NCBI RefSeq assembly: GCF_000955975.1
Contig: NZ_JYJF01000050.1
Coordinates: forward strand, 1 to 47,180
Source of the DNA: Saccharothrix sp. ST-888
GTDB lineage: Bacteria; Actinomycetota; Actinomycetes; Streptomycetales; Streptomycetaceae
Direction: 5' to 3'
DNA length: 47,180 nucleotides
The translations under genes were made by a program, and so were the position numbers. Within the stretch, counting starts at the first letter, position 1. Each line of letters opens with the position of its first letter. Of this stretch, positions 16,938 to 24,826 are shown piece after piece. The notes under the pieces are model-generated. The model did no database searches. It was not told the origin of the DNA and saw nothing but the letters and a program-made list of their open reading frames with translations.

Positions 16938-17465
16938 TCAGTCCTGCGGGGTGTGGAAGGTGTCCAGCCTCGCCACGCCCGGCTCGACGTCCTTCCAGGA
17001 GCCGGTGAAGCTCAGCACCGCGACCGCCGCCGTCGGGAACCCGCCCAGCCGCAGGCGATTGAGTGCCTCCGGGTCGCCCTCGTCGCCCGCCAGGATCTGG
17101 GTCAGCCCGAGCACCCCCGGGTTGTGGCCGACCAGCAGCACGTCGGCGTACTCCTCGGGGGTCTCCTGCAGCACCGTGATGATCTCGCCGGGGCTGGCCT
17201 CGTAGACCCGCTCCTCGTAGACCGTCTTCCGGGGCCGCCTGGCCAAGCCGTGGACGGCCAGCTTCCAGGTCTCCCTGGTCCGGAGCGAGGTCGAGCAGAG
17301 CACGTAGTCGGGGCTGATACCGGAGTCGGCCAGCCAGACGCCGGCCTCCTTCGCCTGGGCCTGACCGCGGTCGGCAAGCGGCCGCTCGTGGTCGTCCACC
17401 TGGTTCGGCCAGTCGGCCTTGGCGTGGCGGAGAACGATGATCCTGCGGGACGTGTCGGCGCTCAT
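16938..17465 (-). CDS. SixA-like histidine phosphatase family protein
   Basis: A 175-aa protein of the histidine phosphatase (phosphoglycerate mutase-like) superfamily. LRHAKADWP near the N-terminus carries the catalytic His, a conserved RTRE segment follows, and VGHNPGVLG provides the second catalytic His. The small size and RHAK motif are typical of SixA, which removes phosphate from phosphohistidine in signalling or PTS proteins; the substrate here is not known. The start ATG 17465 has GGAG only 1 nt away and GAAAG 10 nt away, so initiation is not ideal, but no better start exists near the first strand. Confidence 0.88.
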   Translation of the reverse strand: MSADTSRRIIVLRHAKADWPNQVDDHERPLADRGQAQAKEAGVWLADSGISPDYVLCSTSLRTRETWKLAVHGLARRPRKTVYEERVYEASPGEIITVLQETPEEYADVLLVGHNPGVLGLTQILAGDEGDPEALNRLRLGGFPTAAVAVLSFTGSWKDVEPGVARLDTFHTPQD

Positions 17466-17557
17466 ACTCCAAGAGCTTTCCAGAAAACCGGCCGCCGGGC
17501 GCGGCGCTCCCGACCGGCACCACCCGCAGGAGTGGAGTACCCCGGGCTGCTCCCGCG

Positions 17558-17680
17558 TCAGCCCATGCTCTGGGCGACGGTGGCGATGATCGACACCACC
17601 ACGACGATCGCGGCGATCAGACCGAGCATCTGCAGCAGCTTCTTCTGGCCATTCGGCGGATTCGGTTCGAGAACGGGCAT
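17558..17680 (-). CDS. SGM_5486-type transporter-associated small membrane protein
   Basis: A 40-aa protein starting MPVLEPNPPNGQKKLLQMLG, with one membrane span (LGLIAAIVVVVSIIATVA). I recognise the N-terminal motif as that of SGM_5486 family transporter-associated proteins, which sit beside CynX/NimT-type MFS genes in streptomycetes; exactly such a gene ends 87 bp upstream here. A 61-codon frame exists, but the conserved part begins at ATG 17680. The role is unknown; it may stabilise or modulate the transporter. Confidence 0.75.
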   Translation of the reverse strand: MPVLEPNPPNGQKKLLQMLGLIAAIVVVVSIIATVAQSMG

Positions 17681-17767
17681 GGCGCCGAGTCTCGCATCCG
17701 CGGCCCGCCGGGCGGAAACCGGGGTGGAACTCTTGACCTGCACTTGGCGCCGGTCGGCCGGGAGGGC

Positions 17768-19087
17768 TCAGGCGGCCGCCGGAACCTCGGCGGCCGGCGC
17801 CTCGTCCTCGATGTGCCGGGCCCGCGCCGCGCGCATACCGACCAGCATCTGCGGGACCAGCAGCACCGCCAGGAAGCCCAGCGGCAGGTACCAGGAGCCG
17901 GTGGCCTGGTAGATGGTGCCCACCAGGATCGGGCCCGGAATGGAGATCAGGTACCCGAGGCTCTGGGCGAAGGCCGAGAGCTGGGCCACGCCGCCCGAGG
18001 TCCTGGCCCGCAGGCCGATCATGGTCAGCGCGAGCGGGAAGGCGCACATCGACAGGCCGACCAGGGCGGCCCACAGCCAGGAGACGGTACCCGCCGCGAA
18101 GGCCAGGCCGAGGTAGCCGAGGATTCCGCACCCGCCCAGCAGCACCACGAACAGCCGCTGGTCGCCGCGGCGGGCGGCCAGGTTGGGCAGCACGAAGGAG
18201 GCCGGCACGCTGACCGCCATCACCAGCGCCAGCAGCACCCCGGAGGTGCCCTCCGAGACCCCGGCGTCCTGGTAGATCTTGGGCAGCCAGCCCATGGTGG
18301 CGTACGCGCTGGTGGACTGGAGGCCGAAGAAGACGGCCAGCGCCCAGGCGGTGCGGCTGCGCATGATCGGCAGCTTGACGGCGGCACCCTGCGCCGCCCG
18401 GCCGGTGGCACCGCCCCTGTCGCGGCGCAGGAAGAGCGTCACCAGGCAGAGCACCAGGGCCACGACCCCGAGCAGGCCCCAGACGCCCAGGCCGAACCGC
18501 CAGTCACCGCCCAGGGCGCTGGTCACCGGGACGGTGATCGCGGCGGCCAGCGAGGTGCCGACCGACAGCGACATCGAGTAGAGGCCGATCATCGGGCCGA
18601 CCCGCTGGGGGAAGTACCGCTTGATGACCACCGGCAGCAGGACGTTGGAGACCGCGACACCCGCCAGCGCGACGGCGGTCAGCAGCAGGAAGACCGCCGT
18701 GCCGCCGGCGAAGGAGCGGGCGAACACGCCCAGCGTGATGGCGCCCATCCCGGCCGTGACCACCGCGATCGGACCGACTCTCCGGGCCAGGGCGGGCGCG
18801 GCGACCCCGAAGACCGCGAAGCAGAGCGCGGGCACCGCGGTGAGCAGCCCGGCGACGGTGGCGTTCATCCCGAGGTCGGCGCGGACCTTGTCCAGGAGCG
18901 GGCCGAGGCTGGTGACCACCGGTCGGAGGTTGAGGGCGGCGGCCGCGATCGCGGCGGCGAGCAGCCAGGCCAGATAGCGGCTGCGGCGGTCGGCGGGGCC
19001 GCTCCCGGCGGCGCTGTCGGCGGTGTCGGTCCCGGTGGGCCGCGCCTGGGCGCGTGGGTCGGTGGTGGGGTCTGCTGCGGTGGACAT
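17768..19087 (-). CDS. CynX/NimT-type MFS transporter
   Basis: A 439-aa major facilitator with 12 predicted helices (about residues 40-415) and hydrophilic ends. The N-terminal helix pattern ALNLRPVVTSLGPLL is typical of the CynX/NimT (cyanate/nitroimidazole) subfamily. The actual substrate is unknown. The ATG at 19087 lacks a good ribosome-binding site but is preceded at 6 nt by TATGAT, pointing to a leaderless mRNA. A perfect inverted repeat covers that -10 box, and a GntR/FadR-type regulator gene is divergent, so repression by that regulator is likely. Confidence 0.88.
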   Translation of the reverse strand: MSTAADPTTDPRAQARPTGTDTADSAAGSGPADRRSRYLAWLLAAAIAAAALNLRPVVTSLGPLLDKVRADLGMNATVAGLLTAVPALCFAVFGVAAPALARRVGPIAVVTAGMGAITLGVFARSFAGGTAVFLLLTAVALAGVAVSNVLLPVVIKRYFPQRVGPMIGLYSMSLSVGTSLAAAITVPVTSALGGDWRFGLGVWGLLGVVALVLCLVTLFLRRDRGGATGRAAQGAAVKLPIMRSRTAWALAVFFGLQSTSAYATMGWLPKIYQDAGVSEGTSGVLLALVMAVSVPASFVLPNLAARRGDQRLFVVLLGGCGILGYLGLAFAAGTVSWLWAALVGLSMCAFPLALTMIGLRARTSGGVAQLSAFAQSLGYLISIPGPILVGTIYQATGSWYLPLGFLAVLLVPQMLVGMRAARARHIEDEAPAAEVPAAA

Positions 19088-19090
19088 GCG

Positions 19091-19109
19091 CCCATCATAG
19101 AATGATGGG
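19091..19109. promoter_or_regulatory. Predicted operator of the GntR-type regulator over the MFS -10 box
   Basis: CCCATCAT-AGA-ATGATGGG is a perfect 8-bp inverted repeat with a 3-bp centre, between two divergent genes. On the minus strand it contains the -10 hexamer TATGAT (19094-19099), 6 nt from the MFS ATG. Symmetry, size and placement fit a dimeric FadR-type repressor. Confidence 0.6.
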
Positions 19110-19238
19110 ATGAATTCACACACCCCGGTATCCTGAGCTTCATCAGGCCTTCATCAAGGTTCAGGACCGCGCCCCGGTACGGTCCGCTGGCAGGTGCGGT
19201 CGCGCGAGCAGACCCTCACACAGCAGGAGACAGAGTTC

Positions 19239-19913
19239 ATGGTGCTGTCAGCCACCCGGCGAACACCGCTGTCCGATCAGGTGATCGCGCAGCTCCGCGC
19301 CCAGATCACCTCGGGCGAATGGCCGGTCGGCTCGCGGATTCCCACCGAGGCGGCGCTGGTCGAGCAGCTCGGGGTGGCCCGCAACACCGTCCGGGAGGCC
19401 GTCCGGGCGCTGGCGCACAACGGTCTGCTGGACATCCGCCAGGGCTCGGGCACCTATGTGCTGGCCACCAGCGAGCTGGCCGGGGTGATGCACCGCCGGT
19501 TCGCGGACGCCGACCAGGACCAGGTCGCCGAGCTGCGCTCGATGCTGGAGAGCGCGGCCGCCGGACTGGCCGCCGCCCGCCGTACCGACCGCGACCTGGC
19601 CCTGATGGGGACCGCGTTGGCCCGGCGGGAGGCGGCCTGGTCCTCGGGCGACCCGGAGGACTTCGTCCAGGCGGACGCGACCTTCCACCAGGCGGTGGTG
19701 GCGGCCGCGCACAACGACGTGATCTCGGCGATCTACGCGGACCTGGGCGAGGTGCTGCGGGCTCACCTGCGGCACGACGTCGGCCCGGAGCTGATCCCGG
19801 AGAAGTACCTCGGCCACGACGGGATCATCGAGGCGATCCGGGACCACGACCCCCAGCGGGCCTCGTTCGAGGCGGGCCGGGCGATCGGCGGCTGCGGCAC
19901 CACCGAGGTCTGA
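19239..19913 (+). CDS. FadR-subfamily GntR transcriptional regulator
   Basis: A 224-aa regulator. The N-terminal winged helix (about 10-75) contains LSDQVIAQLRAQITSGEWPVGSRIPTE-type sequence, then ARNTVREAVRALAHNGLLDIRQGSGTYV, the GntR signature. The C-terminal all-helical FCD domain (about 85-215) has E..RSMLE, D..FH and HDGIIEAI, with His/Asp positions that often bind a metal or carboxylate ligand. ATG 19239 has AGGAG 9 nt upstream; the frame opens 15 codons earlier without support. It is divergent from the MFS gene and probably controls it through the operator at 19091-19109. Confidence 0.9.
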   Translation: MVLSATRRTPLSDQVIAQLRAQITSGEWPVGSRIPTEAALVEQLGVARNTVREAVRALAHNGLLDIRQGSGTYVLATSELAGVMHRRFADADQDQVAELRSMLESAAAGLAAARRTDRDLALMGTALARREAAWSSGDPEDFVQADATFHQAVVAAAHNDVISAIYADLGEVLRAHLRHDVGPELIPEKYLGHDGIIEAIRDHDPQRASFEAGRAIGGCGTTEV

Positions 19914-19957
19914 GCGGGCCTGCGGGCGCCCGCCGGGGACGGCCCGCAGCGAAAACA

Positions 19958-19991
19958 CGTGAGCCCCGGGCCCGAAGGCCCGGGGCTCACG
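19958..19991 (-). terminator. fabI terminator (probably bidirectional)
   Basis: A perfect 15-bp stem (19958-19972 with 19977-19991) with tetraloop CGAA lies between convergent genes. On the minus strand it is followed within a few bases by TTTT (complement of 19952-19955), so it is a true intrinsic terminator for the fabG-fabI mRNA. Confidence 0.85.
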
Positions 19992-20004
19992 CCGGTCGAT
20001 GAGG

Positions 20005-20772
20005 TCAGGCGCCGATGGCGTGCAGACCGCCGTCCACGTGGACGATCTCGCCGGTGGTCTTCGGGAACCAGTCCGAGAGCAGCGCGACCACACCGCGGCC
20101 GGCCGGCTCCGGGTCGGAGAGGTCCCACTTCAGCGGGGAGCGGGTGTCCCAGGTGGCGGCCAGGTCGGCGAAGCCCGGGATGGACTTGGCGGCCATCGAG
20201 CCGATCGGGCCGGCCGAGACCAGGTTGACCCGGATGTTGCGCCCGCCGAGGTCACGGGCCATGTAGCGGGAGGTGGCCTCCAGCGCGGCCTTGGCCGGGC
20301 CCATCCAGTCGTACTTCGGCCAGGCGAACTGCGCGTCGAAGGTCAGGCCGACCACCGAGCCGCCGTCCTGCATCAGCGGGAGCAGCGCCATGGTCAGCGA
20401 CTTCAGCGAGAACGCCGAGACGTTCATCGCGGTCGCCACGGACTCCCACGGGGTGTTCAGGAAGTTGCCGCCCAGCGCGTCCTGCGGGGCGAAGCCGATC
20501 GAGTGCACGATGCCGTCGAGGGTGGGCAGGTGCTCGCGCACCTGGTCCGCGATGCCCGCCAGCTGCTCCTCGCTGGAGACGTCGAGCTCCAGCACCTTCA
20601 CCGGCTTGGGGAGCTTCTTGGCGATCCGCTCGGTCAGGCTGGGGCGGGGGAACGCCGTGAGGATGATCTCGGCGCCCTGCTCCTGGGCGAGCTTGGCGGT
20701 GTGGAAGGCGATGGAGGACTCCATCAGCACACCCGTGATCAGGATGCGCTTGCCCTCAAGGATTCCGCTCAT
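20005..20772 (-). CDS. fabI: Enoyl-[acyl-carrier-protein] reductase (InhA/FabI type)
   Basis: A 255-aa NADH-dependent enoyl-ACP reductase catalysing the last reduction of each fatty acid elongation cycle. The dinucleotide-binding region is ITGVLMESSIAFHTAKLAQEQG and the strand-4 motif is VHSIGFAP. The catalytic Tyr-(x)6-Lys is YDWMGPAK. The sequence resembles mycobacterial InhA more than enterobacterial FabI, the form usual in streptomycetes. It starts 2 bp after the fabG stop, so the pair is one operon. Confidence 0.95.
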   Translation of the reverse strand: MSGILEGKRILITGVLMESSIAFHTAKLAQEQGAEIILTAFPRPSLTERIAKKLPKPVKVLELDVSSEEQLAGIADQVREHLPTLDGIVHSIGFAPQDALGGNFLNTPWESVATAMNVSAFSLKSLTMALLPLMQDGGSVVGLTFDAQFAWPKYDWMGPAKAALEATSRYMARDLGGRNIRVNLVSAGPIGSMAAKSIPGFADLAATWDTRSPLKWDLSDPEPAGRGVVALLSDWFPKTTGEIVHVDGGLHAIGA

Positions 20773-20774
20773 GT

Positions 20775-21494
20775 TCAGTGACCCATGCCCAATCCGCCGT
20801 CCACGGGAATGACGGCTCCGGTGATGTATGCGGCCTCGTCCGAGGAGAGGAAACGCACCGCCGACGCGATCTCGGCCGGTGCAGCGTAACGTCCCAGCGG
20901 CACGCCGGAGACGATCTCCTTGCGCCGCTCCTCGGTGAGCACCGCGGTCATGTCGGTGTCCACGAAGCCGGGGGCGACCACGTTCACGGTGATGTTGCGC
21001 GAACCGAGCTCGCGCGCCAGCGAACGGGCGAAGCCGACCAGGCCGGCCTTGGAGGCTGCGTAGTTGGCCTGCCCCGGCGAGCCGGTGAGACCGACCACCG
21101 AGGAGATCAGCACGACCCGACCCTTGCGCGCCCGCAGCATCTTCGCCGAGGCACGCTTGACCACCCGGAAGGTGCCGGTGAGGTTGGTGTCCAGGACGGA
21201 GGTGAAGTCCTCCTCCGACATCCGCAGCAGCAGGGTGTCCTTGGTGATGCCGGCGTTGGCGACCAGCACCTCGACCGGGCCGTTGGTGGCCTCGATCTCG
21301 GTGAAGGCCGCGTCCACCTGGGCGGCGTCGTTGATGTCGCAGCGGACGGCGATCACGCTGTGCTTCGCCAGCTCCTCGGGGACCTCGCCCGAGCGGCTGG
21401 TGATGGCGACCTTGTCCCCCGCCTCGGCGAAGGCAAGGGCGATCGCGAGGCCGATGCCCCGGTTACCTCCGGTGACGAGAACCGAGCGGCTCAA
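20775..21494 (-). CDS. fabG: 3-oxoacyl-[acyl-carrier-protein] reductase
   Basis: A 239-aa short-chain dehydrogenase performing the NADPH-dependent ketoreduction step of fatty acid elongation. The cofactor motif is TGGNRGIGLA, NAG is present, and the catalytic Ser, Tyr and Lys are in ISSVVG and NYAASKAG. The C-terminus IPVDGGLGMGH is typical. The start is TTG at 21494 (MSRSVLVTGG), with AGGTGG upstream; no ATG or GTG lies close to the first strand. It is the first gene of the fabG-fabI pair. Confidence 0.94.
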   Translation of the reverse strand: MSRSVLVTGGNRGIGLAIALAFAEAGDKVAITSRSGEVPEELAKHSVIAVRCDINDAAQVDAAFTEIEATNGPVEVLVANAGITKDTLLLRMSEEDFTSVLDTNLTGTFRVVKRASAKMLRARKGRVVLISSVVGLTGSPGQANYAASKAGLVGFARSLARELGSRNITVNVVAPGFVDTDMTAVLTEERRKEIVSGVPLGRYAAPAEIASAVRFLSSDEAAYITGAVIPVDGGLGMGH

Positions 21495-21958
21495 CGATCC
21501 ACCTCTCTCCGTAGTTGTCGGCGGCCTCCGAGAGGCGGCACGTGGGGTGCCGTCCTGGCCGCGGACGTTCGCAGTGAACGCGTACGCAGTGTGACGGTAT
21601 CGGTCCCGCCGAGGCTGCGACGAATCCGGCTCCGACAGGTCCGCTCAGTTCGATCTGTCGTGTTCCGACAATGCGTGCACGGAGTGGATCCGCCGTGAAC
21701 CGGCCCGGAGAACCGGTGCGAACCGGGAACAACCAACCCCACCGGGCCCGTTGCACCCTGGGGTCCGTCCGGGCCCCGGGCACCTGACCGGTCCGTCCAC
21801 GGGTGCGCAGACGCGGTGAAGGTACTGCGCCCGCGGCCCGATGTGCGGGCACAGGGTTGCCCGCGCCCCTGCGGCCGGGCATGGTTGCGGTCTGCGGCAG
21901 ACCGCTCCGGGCGACCGGCGGCGGCCACCACCGGCGAGAAGGAAAGCGAAGAGAGCGG
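21495..21958. other. 464-bp divergent intergenic region (fabG / MBL-fold gene)
   Basis: No gene is credible here. It must hold the fabG-fabI promoter (minus) and the promoter of the MBL-fold gene (plus). On the minus strand, TACCGT around 21594-21599 with a weak TTCGTC 19 bp upstream is a possible fabG promoter, but the spacing is long. Several short G+C palindromes are present, but I recognise no riboswitch or known operator. Confidence 0.3.
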
Positions 21959-23107
21959 ATGAGCAAGGCACACCCGAGCACCGGCAGTCGCCCGAGGCTT
22001 TCGGCCATCACCGCCCTGGCCCTGGCCGCCGGTGCCACCGCCTGGGCGCTGCGCGAGGTACCCGCCGCCTTCGGGCGCCGCCCGGACGCCCGCACCGACG
22101 AGCGGATCCGCAACTCCCCGCAGTTCGGCGACGGCGTGTTCCACAACGCGCCCTCCGAACTGGCCGGCGCGACTCCGCCCGGCCCGCCGACCGACCGCAC
22201 CACCCTGCGCCGGCTGCTCTTCGAGCGCGAGGGCCGGCAGCCCGTCCGCCCGGTGCCGGTGGTGGTCCCCGAGGGCGGTGCCCGCCGCGCCGCCGCCGAG
22301 GGCGTCGAGATCACCTGGTACGGGCACGCCTCCGCGCTGGTGGAGATCGAGGGCCAGCGGGTGCTGCTCGACCCGGTCTGGAGCGAGCGCTGCTCCCCCT
22401 TCTCCCAGGTCGGCCCCAAGCGGGTGCACCCCGTCCCGGTCGAGCTGGAGGACCTGCCGCAGGTCGACGCGGTACTGATCTCGCACGACCACTACGACCA
22501 CCTCGACATGGCCACCGTGAAGCGGCTGGTGGCCGGGCAGTCCGCGCCGTTCGCGGTGCCGCTGGGCATCGGCGGCCACCTGCGCCGCTGGGGCGTGCCC
22601 GAGCACCGGATCATCGAGCTGGACTGGGACGAGACCTGCACCCTCGGCGATCTCACCCTCACCCTGACCTCCGCCCACCACTTCTCCGGCCGGGGCACCA
22701 CCCGCAACACCACCCTCTGGGGCTCCTGGGTGGTCGCCGGGCCGAACCGCAAGGTCTACTACACCGGCGACTCGGGCTACTTCGAGGGCTACGCCAGGAT
22801 CGGTGAGCAGCACGGCCCGTTCGACGCCGCCCTGGTCCAGGTCGGCGCGTACGACCAGGCCTGGGCCGACATCCACATGACCCCGGAGGACGCGGTCCGG
22901 GCCCACCTCGACCTGAAGGCCCAACTGCTCGTCCCGGTGCACTGGTGCACCTTCACCCTGGGCCTGCACCCGTGGGCCGAGCCGATCGAGCGGCTGGTCG
23001 CCGAGGCCAAGGCGCAGGCCGTCCCGCTGGCCGTGCCCCGCCCCGGCGAGCGGGTGGACGTCGACAACCCGCCGGAGCTGAGCCCCTGGTGGGAAGGCAT
23101 CGCCTGA
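21959..23107 (+). CDS. MBL-fold metallo-hydrolase (NAPE-PLD/UlaG-like), membrane-anchored
   Basis: A 382-aa protein. Residues ~15-35 form a hydrophobic segment (LSAITALALAAGATAWAL), likely a signal anchor. The metallo-beta-lactamase fold follows: WYGHASALVEIEGQRVLLDPV, SHDHYDHLD (HxHxDH metal motif), TSAHHFSGRG, YTGDSGYFEGY and PVHWCTFTLG. This pattern is typical of bacterial relatives of N-acyl-phosphatidylethanolamine phospholipase D. The substrate is unproven; a lipid or phosphodiester is plausible. ATG 21959 (MSKAHPS) is preceded by a purine-rich GAAGAGAG. Confidence 0.85.
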   Translation: MSKAHPSTGSRPRLSAITALALAAGATAWALREVPAAFGRRPDARTDERIRNSPQFGDGVFHNAPSELAGATPPGPPTDRTTLRRLLFEREGRQPVRPVPVVVPEGGARRAAAEGVEITWYGHASALVEIEGQRVLLDPVWSERCSPFSQVGPKRVHPVPVELEDLPQVDAVLISHDHYDHLDMATVKRLVAGQSAPFAVPLGIGGHLRRWGVPEHRIIELDWDETCTLGDLTLTLTSAHHFSGRGTTRNTTLWGSWVVAGPNRKVYYTGDSGYFEGYARIGEQHGPFDAALVQVGAYDQAWADIHMTPEDAVRAHLDLKAQLLVPVHWCTFTLGLHPWAEPIERLVAEAKAQAVPLAVPRPGERVDVDNPPELSPWWEGIA

Positions 23108-23272
23108 GAGCGCCCGGCACATGGGGCGCGGATGAGAGCGGCACGGCACACCCGCGCCCCCGGGATGACGAAATTGCCTGGCTGATATCCCGTTGGACCG
23201 GACATGATGCGGTGCGGGTACCTCTGTACCGAGTGACCCGCCCCCGACCATCGACCCGAGCCAGGGAGCCCG

Positions 23273-24826
23273 ATGCCGCCCACATCCAGCGCCGGCATGC
23301 CGCACAGCCGCGCCGTCGACCCGCAGTTCCTCGCCTACCCGCTGCGTGCGCTGGCCGACACCGCGCTCGGCCGGGCCCGCCAACTCGGCGTCAGCCACGC
23401 CGACTTCCGCCTTGAGCGGGTCCGCAGTGCGGCCGTACGGCTGCGTGACGCCCGCCCGGCGGGCTCCTCCGACAGTGTCCGGCTCGGCTTCGCCGTCCGG
23501 GTGCTGCTGGACGGCGCCTGGGGCTTCGCCGCCGGGGTCGACCTCACCGCCGACGCCGCCGCCGAGGTCGCCGAGCAGGCCGTCGCGGTGGCCAGGCTCT
23601 CCGGCGGGATCAGCCGCGCCGCGGGCTCCAAGGACCTGGTCGAACTGGCCGAGGAGCCGGTGCACGCCGACGCCACCTGGGTCTCGGCGTACGAGATCAA
23701 CCCGTTCGAGGTGCCGGACGCGGAGAAGACCGCGCTGCTCGCCGAGTGGAGCAGCCGCCTGCTGGCCGCCGAGGGCGTCTCGCATGTCCAGGCCAACCTG
23801 CTGGCGGTGCAGGAGAACAAGTTCTACGCCGACACCGCGGGCACCGTCACCACCCAGCAGCGCGTCCGCCTCCACCCGTGGCTGGAGGCCACCGCGGTGG
23901 ACGAGCGGACCGGCGCCTTCGACTCGATGCGCACCATCGCGCCGCCGGCCGGCCGGGGTTGGGAGTACCTGCGCGGAACCGGCTGGGACTGGGACGCCGA
24001 ACTGGCCGAACTGCCCGAGCTGCTGGCCGGGAAGATGAAGGCGCCGAGCGTCCGGGCCGGCCGCTACGACCTGGTGATCGACCCGTCCAATCTCTGGCTG
24101 ACCATCCACGAGTCGATCGGCCACGCCACCGAGCTGGACCGCGCACTCGGCTACGAGGCCGCCTACGCGGGCACCTCCTTCGCCACCGTCGACAAGCTGG
24201 GCTCGCTCAGGTACGGCTCCGAGCTGATGCACGTCACCGGCGACCGCACCGCCGAGCACGGCCTGTCCACCATCGGCTACGACGACGAGGGGGTGGCCAC
24301 CCAGTCCTGGGACCTGATCAAGGACGGCACCCTGGTCGGCTACCAGCTCGACCGGGCGATGGCCCGGCAGCAGGACCTGGGCCGCTCCAACGGCTGCGCC
24401 TTCGCCGACTCCCCCGCACACGTCCCGGTGCAGCGGATGGCCAACGTCTCGCTCCAGCCGGTCGCGGGCGGCCCCGACACCGAGGGCCTGATCGCGGACG
24501 TGGAGAACGGCCTGTACATCGTCGGCGACCGCTCCTGGTCGATCGACATGCAGCGGTACAACTTCCAGTTCACCGGGCAGCGCGCCTTCGCCATCCGCAA
24601 CGGCCAACTGGCCGGCCAGGTCAAGGACTTCGCCTACCAGGCCACCACCACCGACTTCTGGGGCTCGATGAGCGCCGTCGGCGGCCCGCAGACCTACGTC
24701 CTCGGCGGCGCCTTCAACTGCGGCAAGGCCCAGCCGGGCCAGATCGCGGCGGTCAGCCACGGCTGCCCCAGCGCGCTCTTCCGCAATGTCAACGTGCTCA
24801 ACACCCAGCAGGAGGCGGGTCACTGA
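23273..24826 (+). CDS. tldD: TldD metalloprotease subunit
   Basis: A 517-aa TldD family protein. The zinc motif HESIGHATELD (HExxxH) lies near residue 280, and the third ligand is the Cys in FNCGKAQPGQIAAVSHGCPS near the C-terminus. TldD with TldE (PmbA) forms a heterodimeric protease that degrades unfolded peptides and, in some species, matures peptide antibiotics such as microcin B17. ATG 23273 has AGGGAG upstream. The stop overlaps the tldE start by 1 nt (TGATG), so the subunits are coupled. No peptide precursor gene is evident nearby. Confidence 0.93.
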   Translation: MPPTSSAGMPHSRAVDPQFLAYPLRALADTALGRARQLGVSHADFRLERVRSAAVRLRDARPAGSSDSVRLGFAVRVLLDGAWGFAAGVDLTADAAAEVAEQAVAVARLSGGISRAAGSKDLVELAEEPVHADATWVSAYEINPFEVPDAEKTALLAEWSSRLLAAEGVSHVQANLLAVQENKFYADTAGTVTTQQRVRLHPWLEATAVDERTGAFDSMRTIAPPAGRGWEYLRGTGWDWDAELAELPELLAGKMKAPSVRAGRYDLVIDPSNLWLTIHESIGHATELDRALGYEAAYAGTSFATVDKLGSLRYGSELMHVTGDRTAEHGLSTIGYDDEGVATQSWDLIKDGTLVGYQLDRAMARQQDLGRSNGCAFADSPAHVPVQRMANVSLQPVAGGPDTEGLIADVENGLYIVGDRSWSIDMQRYNFQFTGQRAFAIRNGQLAGQVKDFAYQATTTDFWGSMSAVGGPQTYVLGGAFNCGKAQPGQIAAVSHGCPSALFRNVNVLNTQQEAGH

